Positions 45,730 to 58,389 of a stretch of DNA of 64,000 nucleotides are shown here, one piece after another. Origin of the DNA: Rhodoplanes tepidamans (GTDB lineage: Bacteria; Pseudomonadota; Alphaproteobacteria; Rhizobiales; Xanthobacteraceae); the NCBI RefSeq assembly GCF_030813915.1, contig NZ_JAUSUJ010000005.1, positions 186,001 through 250,000 on the forward strand. Direction: 5' to 3'. The notes below the pieces were generated by a model. It saw only the letters and a program-made list of their open reading frames with translations. It had not been told where the DNA came from and did no database searches. Each line of letters begins with the position of its first letter. Position 1 is the stretch's first letter. The position numbers were made by a program, and so were the translations under genes.

Positions 45730-46667
45730 TGGCCCGCACGATCCGCACCGTGGTGGCCGCGGCCGCGCCGGCCGGCCCGGCGACGCGGCGGCTGGTGCTG
45801 ACGGATCCGGACGGCTGGGAGCTGCCGTCGTTCCGGCCCGGCGCCCATGTCGACCTGCACCTGCCGGGCGGCCTGGTGCGGACCTATTCGCTCGTCAACG
45901 ACCCGGCGGAATCCGACCGCTTCGTGATCGCCGTGAAGCGCGAGCCGGACGGCCGCGGCGGCTCGATCCTGCTGCACGACGCGGTCACCGAAGGCGACGA
46001 GATCGGTGTCTCGCTGCCGCGGGGCGGGCTGCCGCTGTGCGGACGTCACCAGACCTTCGTGGCCGGCGGCATCGGCGTGACTCCGTTCCTCTCGGCGGCC
46101 CGCGCCCTGCTCCGCGAGGGTCGGCGCGACTTCGTCCTGCACGTCGTGTCGCGCGGCACGCCGCCGCTCGCCGACGAGATCGCGCCCCTGGTCGAGGAGG
46201 GCTGCGCCGTCCTGCACGACACCCGGGCGGCGGCCCGTCCGGCGATCGCCGACCTTCTGGGGCCGCAGCATCCCGACCGCCGGCTGCACTGCTGCGGGCC
46301 GCTGTCGCTGATCGCCGACTTCGAGACGGCGACCGCCGACTGGCCGGACGATCGCGTCCATGTGGAGCGCTTCGTGCCGCCGCCCGTCACGGTGCCGCCG
46401 GAGGCGTGCGCCTACACGCTGGTGCTGGCCCGTTCGGGGCGCGAGATCGCGGTGCCGCTCGGCGTCGGCATGGCCGAGGCGTTGGAGCGCCACGGCGTCC
46501 GTGTCCCGTGCTCGTGCGGCGGCGGCATCTGCGGCACCTGCCGGATCGACTGGCTGGAGGGCACGCCGCTGCACCGCGACCGCGCGCTGCAGCCGGCCGA
46601 GCGCGAGCACGCGCTGCTCGCCTGCGTGGCGCTGTCGGCCGGCCCGCGGCTGGTGGTGGATCTGTGA
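45729..46667 (+). CDS. PDR/VanB-type oxidoreductase (FMN/NAD(P)H, 2Fe-2S)
   Basis: A 312-residue electron-transfer protein of the phthalate dioxygenase reductase family. FAD/FMN-type barrel at about 1-100 (F-R-P-G-A-H-V-D-L-H-L-P and R-T-Y-S-L), NAD-binding domain at 105-220 (F-V-A-G-G-I-G-V-T-P-F, then C-C-G-P), and a C-terminal plant-type ferredoxin with C-S-C-G-G-G-I-C-G-T-C and a distal L-L-A-C. All four cluster cysteines are present. Such reductases feed electrons to Rieske or other oxygenases/demethylases, but no oxygenase is encoded here, so the partner is elsewhere or the MOSC protein takes its place. Confidence 0.9.
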   Translation: MARTIRTVVAAAAPAGPATRRLVLTDPDGWELPSFRPGAHVDLHLPGGLVRTYSLVNDPAESDRFVIAVKREPDGRGGSILLHDAVTEGDEIGVSLPRGGLPLCGRHQTFVAGGIGVTPFLSAARALLREGRRDFVLHVVSRGTPPLADEIAPLVEEGCAVLHDTRAAARPAIADLLGPQHPDRRLHCCGPLSLIADFETATADWPDDRVHVERFVPPPVTVPPEACAYTLVLARSGREIAVPLGVGMAEALERHGVRVPCSCGGGICGTCRIDWLEGTPLHRDRALQPAEREHALLACVALSAGPRLVVDL

Positions 46668-46693
46668 GAGGCCGGTGGCCCGATCAGGACGCT

Positions 46694-46735
46694 GTCATTC
46701 CGGGTTCGCGGGCCTGGCCCGCGCCCCGGAATGAC
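46694..46735. terminator. nested hairpin between convergent reductase and gltD genes
   Basis: Outer arms GTCATTCCGGG (46694-46704) and CCCGGAATGAC (46725-46735) enclose inner arms GCGGGCC and GGCCCGC. Located 27 bases after the reductase stop and 8 bases from the gltD stop, it probably terminates both transcripts; its style also matches REP elements. Confidence 0.65.
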
Positions 46736-46742
46736 AAGGCCC

Positions 46743-48158
46743 TCAGCGCGGCAGGGCGGAGACGCCCATCAGGAACTCGTCGACGGCGCGGGCGGCCTGA
46801 CGGCCTTCGCGGATCGCCCACACGACCAGGGACTGGCCGCGGCGCATGTCGCCGGCCGTGAACACCTTGTCGACGGAGGTGCGGTAGCCCTCGGTGTCGG
46901 CCTTGACGTTGCCGCGCGGATCGAGCGCCACGCCGAGCTCGGCCAGCATGCCCTCCTTGACCGGGTGCACGAAGCCCATGGCCAGCAGGACGAGGTCGGC
47001 CTCGAGCTCGAACTGCGAGCCCGGAACCGGCTTCATCTTGTCGTCCACCCGGACACAGTGGAGCGTCTTCACCCGGCCGTTCTCGCCCGAGAACTTCTCG
47101 GTCAGCACCGAGAACTCGCGGGTCGCGCCCTCGTGGTGGCTGGACGAGGTGCGCAGCTTCAGCGGCCAGTTCGGCCAGGTCATCAGCTTGTCGGCCTTCT
47201 CGGGCGGCATCGGCAGGATCTCGAGCTGGACGATCGAGGCCGCACCCTGGCGCGCCGAGGTGCCGATGCAGTCCGAGCCGGTGTCGCCGCCGCCGATCAC
47301 CACGACCTTCTTGCCGGTGGCGAGGATCGGCGTGGCGTCGAACGACTCCTCGCTCACCCGCCGGTTCTGCTGCGGCAGGAACTCCATGGCGAAGTGGACG
47401 CCGTCGAGCTCGCGACCCGGAATCGGCAGGTCGCGCGGCTTCTCGGACCCGCCGGCCAGCACCACGGCGTCGAAGCCGTCGACGAGCTCCTTGGCCTTCA
47501 CGGTCACGCCGACATGGGCGCCGTAATGGAAGGTGACGCCCTCGGTCTCCATCTGCGAGACGCGGCGGTCGATCAGGTGCTTCTCCAGCTTGAAGTCCGG
47601 GATGCCGTAACGCAGCAGACCGCCGGCCTTGGCGAACTTCTCGAAGACGTGCACCTCGTGGCCGGCGCGGGCGAGCTGCTGGGCGGCGGCGAGGCCGGCC
47701 GGGCCGGAGCCGACCACGGCGACCTTGCGGCCGGTCCGCTTCGCCGGCACGTCGGGCTTCAGCCAGCCGTTCTCGAACGCCTTGTCGGCGATCGCGCACT
47801 CGATCGTCTTGATGGTGACCGGGTTGTCCTCGAGGTTCAGCGTGCAGGCTTCCTCGCACGGCGCCGGGCAGACGCGCCCGGTGAACTCGGGGAAATTGTT
47901 GGTCGAATGGAGGTTCTGCGCGGCCGTTCGCCAGTCGTCCAGATAGACGAGGTCGTTCCAGTCCGGGATCTGGTTGTTCACCGGACAGCCGGTGTGGCAG
48001 TAGGGGATGCCGCAGTTCATGCAGCGCGCCGCCTGCTGCTTCAGCTCGCCCTCCGGCAGCGGAAGCACGAACTCACGATAGTGACGCAGGCGCTCCTCGA
48101 CCGGCGCGTACTTGCGGTCGGTGCGCTCGAACTCCAGGAAACCCGTGACCTTACCCAT
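46743..48158 (-). CDS. gltD: glutamate synthase small (beta) subunit
   Basis: Supplies electrons from NADPH to the large subunit in making two glutamates from glutamine and 2-oxoglutarate. The 471-residue protein has the N-terminal 4Fe-4S cysteine region ([14 protein letters not shown] and C-P-A-P-C-E-E-A-C), the FAD-binding [10 protein letters not shown] near residue 152, the NADPH-binding G-G-G-D-T-G-S-D-C near 292 and the C-terminal [19 protein letters not shown]. Start ATG at 48158. Follows gltB in the same direction. Confidence 0.96.
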   Translation of the reverse strand: MGKVTGFLEFERTDRKYAPVEERLRHYREFVLPLPEGELKQQAARCMNCGIPYCHTGCPVNNQIPDWNDLVYLDDWRTAAQNLHSTNNFPEFTGRVCPAPCEEACTLNLEDNPVTIKTIECAIADKAFENGWLKPDVPAKRTGRKVAVVGSGPAGLAAAQQLARAGHEVHVFEKFAKAGGLLRYGIPDFKLEKHLIDRRVSQMETEGVTFHYGAHVGVTVKAKELVDGFDAVVLAGGSEKPRDLPIPGRELDGVHFAMEFLPQQNRRVSEESFDATPILATGKKVVVIGGGDTGSDCIGTSARQGAASIVQLEILPMPPEKADKLMTWPNWPLKLRTSSSHHEGATREFSVLTEKFSGENGRVKTLHCVRVDDKMKPVPGSQFELEADLVLLAMGFVHPVKEGMLAELGVALDPRGNVKADTEGYRTSVDKVFTAGDMRRGQSLVVWAIREGRQAARAVDEFLMGVSALPR

Positions 48159-48250
48159 CGTCTAAGTCCTCGCCGTCGACCCGATCCACGGAGGGCCGGC
48201 CGTGCTGCATCCAGTCTCGCCGCACCGAACGTCCACGTGGGTTCGGGGCG

Positions 48251-48341
48251 TCGTCATGGCCGGGCTCGTCCCGGCCATCCACGTCTTCGCCGCAGCTTCG
48301 CTGGAAGGGCGTGGATGCCCGCGACGAGCGCGGGCATGACG
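48251..48341. repeat. REP-like palindrome pair between gltB and gltD
   Basis: Two hairpins, 48256-48278 (ATGGCCGGG/CCCGGCCAT) and 48315-48337 (ATGCCCGCG/CGCGGGCAT), flanked by GTC and GAC so that the pair forms one larger inverted structure. Same build as the pair at 9077-9164. Within the 223 bases separating gltB from gltD it may adjust relative expression of the two subunits. Confidence 0.7.
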
Positions 48342-48381
48342 GGTTTGTTCGTCTGCGGATCGCGAGTCGCGCGACCCGTCG

Positions 48382-53094
<4,713 letters not shown>

Positions 53095-53270
53095 GTGCAA
53101 ATCCCCTTCGCTCGCCCGTCCCGGTGCGCGTCCGTTTACCAAACGAACGCCGCCGACGCGGGCGCGCCCGTCGCGCCGCCGCACCCCTCGGTGCTGCGAC
53201 GCCAACGGGCTCGTTGTCACCGGCCGGAGATGCGGCCGGTCGACGCCATGTGGCACCCCCCGGCTTGTGC

Positions 53271-53315
53271 GCGACCGTGGTCCTCGCGACCGCAGTCGTC
53301 GCGACCGTAGTCCTG
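53271..53315. repeat. three imperfect copies of a 15-base unit
   Basis: GCGACCGTGGTCCTC, GCGACCGCAGTCGTC and GCGACCGTAGTCCTG follow each other directly. Each contains the partial inverted half-sites GACC/GGTC. It lies about 180 bases upstream of the gltB start. Confidence 0.7.
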
Positions 53316-53372
53316 ATGCGCCGGATCGACAGCGACCCGGACCGGAGCCGTCAGTACCAATTCTGTAAACTG

Positions 53373-53389
53373 GGACAGCAATGCTGTCC
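53373..53389. promoter_or_regulatory. palindrome GGACAGC-AAT-GCTGTCC, possible operator
   Basis: Seven-base perfect arms around a three-base centre in an AT-richer region between the divergent gltB and the exported-protein gene. The size and symmetry suit a dimeric regulator; I cannot match it to a known regulon consensus. Confidence 0.45.
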
Positions 53390-53616
53390 TAAATAACAAT
53401 GCCAAACTCTTGCCATGCATTCAAGGCACCGAGTTTCAGATTCGAGGACTTTGCCCGAATTTCATTGCGCAGACCAGAGCCGCGCCGTCGCGCCCTGCAC
53501 CGAAGTACCGACCGGGCGGGGCTTTTTTCGACTCGTCCCGACCGCCCTCCCGCGCGGCAGGCGCGCCCCAGCCCTGCCCGATTCAGGGGGCTCCATGGCC
53601 CCGAGGGGAGAGGCTG

Positions 53617-54090
53617 ATGGATACAAGAGCGACAATGGGCTGTCGACGGCACGCCAGAAGGGTGGGCGCCGCCCTGCTCGGCTGGCGGCTGGTTCGGGAT
53701 CTCGGCCGCGGCCTCGCCTGGGGGATCGGCGCCGCGACGCTCGCCGGTGCGAGCCCGGCCGCGGCCCTCTCGGCCCGGGTCGACGCGCTGCCGGGCGAGC
53801 CGGCGGCCCCCCGGGCCGCCCCGGCGCCTCGCCCGGCCGCCAAGCCGGTGCCGCCGCCGCGGCGGCCGATCCCGCCCTGGTTCTTCGGCCGCGACGCCGA
53901 GCCGCGCCTGGTGCCGCCGCGCAGCATTCCGGGCCGCGCCGGCCGGCCCGCCGAGCGGACGCCGACGCCGCGCACCAAGCCGGCGGAGACCGGCCCCGGC
54001 GGCGACACCACCGCCTCGACCCGGCCGAAGCCCAAAATGCCGCCGCGCGCCCCGGGCGCCGTCGACGTGCCGGTGGCACCGCTCGACTGA
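53617..54090 (+). CDS. exported proline/arginine-rich protein of unknown function
   Basis: A 157-residue protein starting at an ATG behind a GAGGGGAGAG ribosome binding site. A basic N-terminus and hydrophobic segment (L-A-W-G-I-G-A-A-T-L-A-G-A-S-P-A-A-A-L) give a signal peptide to about residue 52. The mature part is almost entirely proline, alanine, arginine and threonine (P-P-P-R-R-P-I-P-P-W-F-F-G near the middle), so it is likely disordered. No family recognised. The reading frame is supported by the ribosome binding site and signal peptide, but composition makes it hard to exclude a spurious frame. Confidence 0.5.
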   Translation: MDTRATMGCRRHARRVGAALLGWRLVRDLGRGLAWGIGAATLAGASPAAALSARVDALPGEPAAPRAAPAPRPAAKPVPPPRRPIPPWFFGRDAEPRLVPPRSIPGRAGRPAERTPTPRTKPAETGPGGDTTASTRPKPKMPPRAPGAVDVPVAPLD

Positions 54091-54136
54091 GGGCGGCGCC
54101 GCCGGCCAGCCTGCGACGCCAGCCTGCGACGCCGCC

Positions 54137-54165
54137 AAAAAAGAAAGCGCCCCGGACGGGGCGCT
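54137..54165 (-). terminator. rho-independent terminator for hsp20
   Basis: Eight-base-pair stem AGCGCCCC/GGGGCGCT with loop GGAC (54146-54165), followed on the minus strand by a T-rich run at 54137-54145, about 100 bases past the hsp20 stop. Confidence 0.75.
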
Positions 54166-54261
54166 CTCAGTTTCGCGATCAGGCGTGCTCTCGGGCGCGC
54201 TCCTCGCGGGCCGATCGGGCCGGCCACGTGCCGGCCCGGTCCGGATTCAGGACGCGGCCCC

Positions 54262-54738
54262 TTACGCCGCCTTGGCGTCGATCACCTTGCCGGCCGGCTC
54301 GGGCGCCGTGCCGATGGCGATCTGGCGCGGCTTCATCTTCTCGGGGATCTCGCGGACGAGATCGATGTGCAGGAGCCCGTTCTCGAGCGAGGCGCCGCGC
54401 ACCTCGACGAAGTCGGCGAGCTGGAAGACGCGCTCGAAGGCACGGGCCGCGATGCCCTGGTAGAGCACCTCGCCCTTCTTCCCTTCGGGCTTCGGCGCCT
54501 GCTTGTCGCCGCGCACCGTCAGGGTGTTCTCCTTCGCCTCGATGGCGATGTCCGCGGCCGCGAAGCCGGCGACGGCGAGCGTGATGCGATAGGCGTTCTC
54601 GCCGGTCCGCTCGATATTGTAGGGCGGGTAGCTCGAGCCCTGACCGTCATAGCCGGCCACCTGGTCGAGCATCGAGAACAGCCGGTCGAAGCCGACGGTC
54701 GAGCGGTACAGGGGGGTGAGATCGAAAGTCGTGCGCAT
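54262..54738 (-). CDS. Hsp20 family small heat shock protein, IbpA-like
   Basis: A 158-residue ATP-independent holdase that keeps unfolded proteins soluble for refolding. The N-terminal F-D-L-T-P-L-Y-R-S-T-V-G-F-D-R-L-F segment is the IbpA/rhizobial HspA type. The alpha-crystallin domain spans about 38-130 (P-P-Y-N-I-E-R, A-Y-R-I-T-L-A-V-A-G-F, L-T-V-R-G, R-A-F-E-R-V-F-Q-L, L-E-N-G-L-L-H-I-D-L), followed by the E-I-P-E-K-M-K-P-R-Q-I-A-I tail with the I-x-I-type oligomerisation motif. A ROSE-like thermometer lies before the start. Confidence 0.94.
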   Translation of the reverse strand: MRTTFDLTPLYRSTVGFDRLFSMLDQVAGYDGQGSSYPPYNIERTGENAYRITLAVAGFAAADIAIEAKENTLTVRGDKQAPKPEGKKGEVLYQGIAARAFERVFQLADFVEVRGASLENGLLHIDLVREIPEKMKPRQIAIGTAPEPAGKVIDAKAA

Positions 54739-54850
54739 AGCATATCCTCCAACGAGCGATGAGCTGTCGCGAAACGGTCCGCCGCAACGGCCGGACCCGT
54801 TCGAGCACCGCCTGATGGCCGGTGCCGATGGTGATATGGGAGGCGCCCCG
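54739..54850 (-). promoter_or_regulatory. ROSE-like RNA thermometer in the hsp20 leader
   Basis: On the minus strand the leader ends T-C-G-C-T-C-G-T-TGGAGGAT a few bases before the start codon (54744-54759). In ROSE elements a U-[U/C]-G-C-U stretch pairs imperfectly with UUGGAGGAU, hiding the ribosome binding site at low temperature; both halves are present here at the right spacing. Upstream stems were not resolved by eye, so the left limit is approximate. Confidence 0.7.
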
Positions 54851-54982
54851 CGGCCTTCAAGACCCCCGACCGCGACGGACCGGCACCCCCGCGTCGACGC
54901 CGCGGGCGGCGGTTGAGCCCGCTGTCCGGCCTGCTATAAGCGGCTGTCGGCCGTCCGGCCTCTCGCGACGAAAGCCCCTGCG

Positions 54983-55930
54983 GTGCAGCTCGTTTCCATC
55001 CCGGCCAATCCGGCGCCCGCCGGCGCCACCGTCGGCGCCATGGAGACCCCGGACGGCGTGACGCTGCGCTTCGCCCGCTTCGCGCCGCCGCCCGGCCGCA
55101 AAGGCACGGTGTGCCTGTTCCAGGGCCGCGCCGAGTTCATCGAGAAGTATTTCGAGGTGGTGCAGGATCTGCGTGACCGCGGCTTCGCGGTGGCGACCAT
55201 CGACTTCCGCGGCCAGGGGCTGTCGCAGCGCAACGTGCGCGACCGCCGCAAGGGCCACGCGCGCCGCTTCTCCGACTACCTGATCGACCTCGAGACCTTC
55301 GTGAAGCAGGTCGTGCTGCCCGACTGCCCGCCGCCCTTCTACGCCCTCGGCCAGGGCATGGGGGCGACCGTGCTGATCGAGTCGGCGGCGCGCGGGCACC
55401 GCTGGTTCGACCGCATGGTGCTGAGCTCGCCGATGATCGGCCTGACCCGGCGGCCGCTGTTCGGCGCCGGCACCTCGGTCGCCAGGGCGCTGCGGCTGGT
55501 CGGCCTCGGCCGGCTCGCGGTGCCGGGCGGCAGCAGCCGGGCGGTCGCGGCCGAGCCGTTCCCCGACAATCCGCTGACCTCCGATCCGATCCGCTACGCC
55601 CGCACGGCGGCCGTGATCGAGGCCGAGCCGACCCTCGCGGTCGCGGCCCCGACGGTCGCCTGGGCCGACGCCGCCTTCCGTACCATGGCGGCGATGCAGC
55701 GGCCGCAGTATCCGGCGCGGCTGCGCCAGCCGATGCTGCTGATCGCCGGCGGCGGCGACACGCTGGTCTCGACCGCCGCGATCGAGCAGTTCGGCACCAG
55801 CCTGCGGGCCGGCTCCCACCTCGTCGTCCCGGGCGCCCGGCACGACCTGATGATGGAGCAGGACCAGCTCCGCAAGCTCTTCTGGGCCGCCTTCGACGCC
55901 TTCGTCCCCGGCACGCCGCTGTACGGGTGA
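54983..55930 (+). CDS. alpha/beta hydrolase-fold protein lacking the nucleophile serine
   Basis: A 315-residue protein related to monoacylglycerol lipase/lysophospholipase L2 (serine aminopeptidase S33 type): F-Q-G-R-A-E-F-I-E-K-Y-F near residue 46, D-F-R-G-Q-G-L-S near 74, a cap region and a C-terminal D/H pair (G-G-G-D-T-L-V-S and G-A-R-H-D-L). The nucleophile elbow, expected G-x-S-x-G, reads G123-Q-G125-M-G127, with Gly (codon GGC at 55355) where Ser belongs. The acid and histidine remain. It is thus either non-catalytic, a binding or scaffold protein, or a recently inactivated enzyme; one base change would restore serine. Start is a GTG at 54983; an ATG at 55040 is also possible. Confidence 0.82.
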   Translation: MQLVSIPANPAPAGATVGAMETPDGVTLRFARFAPPPGRKGTVCLFQGRAEFIEKYFEVVQDLRDRGFAVATIDFRGQGLSQRNVRDRRKGHARRFSDYLIDLETFVKQVVLPDCPPPFYALGQGMGATVLIESAARGHRWFDRMVLSSPMIGLTRRPLFGAGTSVARALRLVGLGRLAVPGGSSRAVAAEPFPDNPLTSDPIRYARTAAVIEAEPTLAVAAPTVAWADAAFRTMAAMQRPQYPARLRQPMLLIAGGGDTLVSTAAIEQFGTSLRAGSHLVVPGARHDLMMEQDQLRKLFWAAFDAFVPGTPLYG

Positions 55931-56061
55931 GGTGCCGGCCCCCGGAGCCGAACACCGAGGCGCTGGTCGGCTGCGTTCCCTCCCCCCTCCCTGTTCCCCA
56001 CAAGGGGGGAGAGAGCAGGCCGAATCTCGCGGCGCCGCGATGACTTGACCGATCCGTCAGA

Positions 56062-56847
56062 TCACCCGGCCCGCAGCGCCATCAGGGCGGCGGCGTGGAC
56101 GCGCTTGTCGCCGGCGGCGACGATGCGGCCCCCCTTCTCGGCCGGGGCGCCTTCCCAGGTGGTCACGATGCCGCCGGCCCCGGTGATGATCGGGATCAGC
56201 GCGGCGACGTCGTGCGGCTTCAGCTCGGTCTCGACGACGAGGTCGATGTGGCCGGCCGCGAGCATGCAGTAGGCATAGCAGTCGCCGCCGTAGCGCGACA
56301 GCCGCACCTTCTCCTCGACCTTGCCGAAGGCGGCGCGGTCGGCCGTGTTCATCAGGCGCGGGCTGGTGGTGAACAGCACCGCGCGGTCGAGGCTCTCGCA
56401 CGGCCGCACCATCAGGTCGCGCGCGGCCCGCGGGCCGCGGTAGCGCGCCGCCTGGCCGTCGCCCGAGAAGCGCTCGCCGAAATAGGGCTGGTGCATCATG
56501 CCGAACACCGGCGTGCCCTTGCGGGTGAGCGCGATGAGCGTGCCCCAGGCCGGCATGCCGGAGATGAACGACTTCGTCCCGTCGATCGGGTCGAGCACCC
56601 AGACATACTCGGCCTCCGGCCGGTCGGGGCCGAACTCCTCGCCGACGATGCCGTGGCTGGGAAAGGTGTCGCGGATCATCGCCCGCATGGCGAGCTCGGC
56701 CGCCCGGTCGGCGGCCGTGACCGGATCGAACGCCCCGCCCGTGTTCTTGTCGTCGACCGTGAGCGAGGTGCGGAAGAACGGCAGGATGGCCTCTCCCGAG
56801 ACCGTCGCCAGGCGGTCGATGAACGCCGAGAAATCGATTGCCGTCAT
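56062..56847 (-). CDS. hisN: histidinol-phosphatase, inositol-monophosphatase type
   Basis: Removes phosphate from histidinol phosphate in histidine synthesis. The 261-residue Mg-dependent enzyme has the family metal sites: G-E-E-F near residue 69, W-V-L-D-P-I-D-G-T-K-S-F near 82-94 and G-G-D-C-Y-A-Y near 187, plus I-I-T-G-A-G-G at the C-terminal end. The W-V-L-D-P-I-D-G-T-K-S-F form and proximity to the N-formylglutamate amidohydrolase and CpdR genes fit the HisN group of Hyphomicrobiales rather than a general inositol phosphatase. Confidence 0.9.
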   Translation of the reverse strand: MTAIDFSAFIDRLATVSGEAILPFFRTSLTVDDKNTGGAFDPVTAADRAAELAMRAMIRDTFPSHGIVGEEFGPDRPEAEYVWVLDPIDGTKSFISGMPAWGTLIALTRKGTPVFGMMHQPYFGERFSGDGQAARYRGPRAARDLMVRPCESLDRAVLFTTSPRLMNTADRAAFGKVEEKVRLSRYGGDCYAYCMLAAGHIDLVVETELKPHDVAALIPIITGAGGIVTTWEGAPAEKGGRIVAAGDKRVHAAALMALRAG

Positions 56848-57117
56848 GATGGCCCCTCGCCCCGGCGGGGCACTCCCGCGGCCTGCGGTGGAAATGAATG
56901 GATGCCGGTCGCACCGCCCGCCGCGGCGGCCCCGGTCTCCCGGCCCGCCTCGGCGCCCGGCCGGTACCGGCGGACCCCCGATGGCCTATAAGAGGTCGGG
57001 GCGCCGGGCAACCCGGCCGTTGGTCTCGGCGACGGTGCGCCCTGCTCTTGCGTCGCCGCGGCGCCGCGTGCGACCACGGCGGCGGGCCGCAGGAGCTGCC
57101 GCCCGCCGGGGCTTCGC

Positions 57118-58389
57118 ATGACCGAACAGACCTCCCGTCCGGCCGCCGCGGCCGGCGGCCGGACCATCGTCGGCGGCGGCACCGCCGCCGTGGCGGCGCT
57201 CGTCGCCACGCTGGGCGCCACCTATGTGGTGAGCCAGTTCCTGCGCAACGGCATCGCCGTGCTGGCGCCGACCCTGTCGGCGGAGCTCGGCCTGTCGGCC
57301 TCCGACCTGGCGCTGGTGTCGAGCGTCTTCTTCTTCGTCTTCGTCGCCATGCAGATCCCGCTCGGGGTGGCGATCGACCGCTTCGGCCCGAAGCGCATCA
57401 TGCTGGTCTTCGCCGTGCTGGTGGTCGGCAGCACGCTCCTGTTCGCCGCCGCCACCGATGCCGCCGAGGTGTTCGCCGCGCGCGCCCTGATGGGCATCGG
57501 CACCTCGTGCTACCTCATGGCGCCGCTCGCCTATTACGCCCGCAGCTTCCCGCCGGAGCGGTTCGCGACCCTGGCCGGCCTGCAGCTCGGGGTCGGCACC
57601 CTCGGCTCGCTGCTGGCGACCGCGCCGCTGGCGCTCGCCGCCGCCGCGGTCGGCTGGCGCACCGCCTTCGCGGCGACCGCGGTGCTGATGGGGCTCGTCG
57701 GCCTTCTGGTCGCGGTGCTGATGCGCGAGCCGGCGGCCGAGCCGGAGGCGCGGCACGAGACCCTGGCGGAGGGGCTGCGCGGCGTCGCCGAGGCGTGGCG
57801 GCAGCCGGACGCGCCGCGGCTCTTCGTGATGAACCTGACCGCCTATGCCAGCTATGCGCTGGTGGTAGGGCTGTGGGGCGGTCCCTACCTCACCCACGCC
57901 TACGGCCACGACCTCACCGCGCGCGGCGCCCTTCTGTTCGTCCCGGCCCTGACCCAGGCGGCCGGCATGATCGTCTGGGGGGCGGCCGACCGGGTGTTCG
58001 GCGGCTACCGGATTCCCACCCTCCTGGGCGCGACCGCGACCGCGCTCCTCCTCCTGCTGCTCGCGGTGGCCGGCACGCTGCCCCCGGCGGGCCTCTGGGC
58101 GTGGCTCGCAGCCTTCGGATTCTGCTCGGCTTTTCTGCCCGTCGTGATCGCCCATGGGCGGGCCCTGTTCCCCCGCCGGCTGGTCGGCCGCGGCATGACC
58201 CTGATGAACATGGGCACCATGGGGGGCGGCTTTCTGTCGCAGCTCCTCGGCGGACTACTCATCAACCAGTTCGCGGCGCCCGGCGGAGTCTATCCGGTTG
58301 ACGCGTATCGCGCGGTTTTCTTTGCACAATTTGTGTTCTGCGTGCTCGGTATGCTGGTTTATCGGGCAGTCCGCGACCCCCTCCGTTAG
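57118..58389 (+). CDS. MFS transporter
   Basis: A 423-residue permease with 12 hydrophobic segments. The loop between helices 2 and 3 carries the MFS signature G-V-A-I-D-R-F-G-P-K-R; helix 4 has A-R-A-L-M-G-I-G-T-S-C-Y. Helix 11/12 is followed by a short R-D-P-L-R end. It belongs to the general drug/sugar/anion superfamily, and the substrate cannot be read from sequence. It is divergent from hisN; codon use is like the rest of the core. Confidence 0.88.
   Translation: MTEQTSRPAAAAGGRTIVGGGTAAVAALVATLGATYVVSQFLRNGIAVLAPTLSAELGLSASDLALVSSVFFFVFVAMQIPLGVAIDRFGPKRIMLVFAVLVVGSTLLFAAATDAAEVFAARALMGIGTSCYLMAPLAYYARSFPPERFATLAGLQLGVGTLGSLLATAPLALAAAAVGWRTAFAATAVLMGLVGLLVAVLMREPAAEPEARHETLAEGLRGVAEAWRQPDAPRLFVMNLTAYASYALVVGLWGGPYLTHAYGHDLTARGALLFVPALTQAAGMIVWGAADRVFGGYRIPTLLGATATALLLLLLAVAGTLPPAGLWAWLAAFGFCSAFLPVVIAHGRALFPRRLVGRGMTLMNMGTMGGGFLSQLLGGLLINQFAAPGGVYPVDAYRAVFFAQFVFCVLGMLVYRAVRDPLR

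Larger units (their letters stand above)
53095..53616. other. intergenic region upstream of gltB
   Basis: 522 bases containing the gltB promoter, a 15-base tandem repeat and a strong palindrome (annotated separately), and an AT-richer pocket around 53350-53470 that may serve the gene starting at 53617. Overlapping frames here have no family-like sequence. Confidence 0.45.

Noticed and set aside
43929-46667. 912-residue frame across the MHS transporter, MOSC and reductase genes
   Set aside because: Only the final part is genuine (the reductase from 45729); the remainder reads the two preceding genes out of frame.
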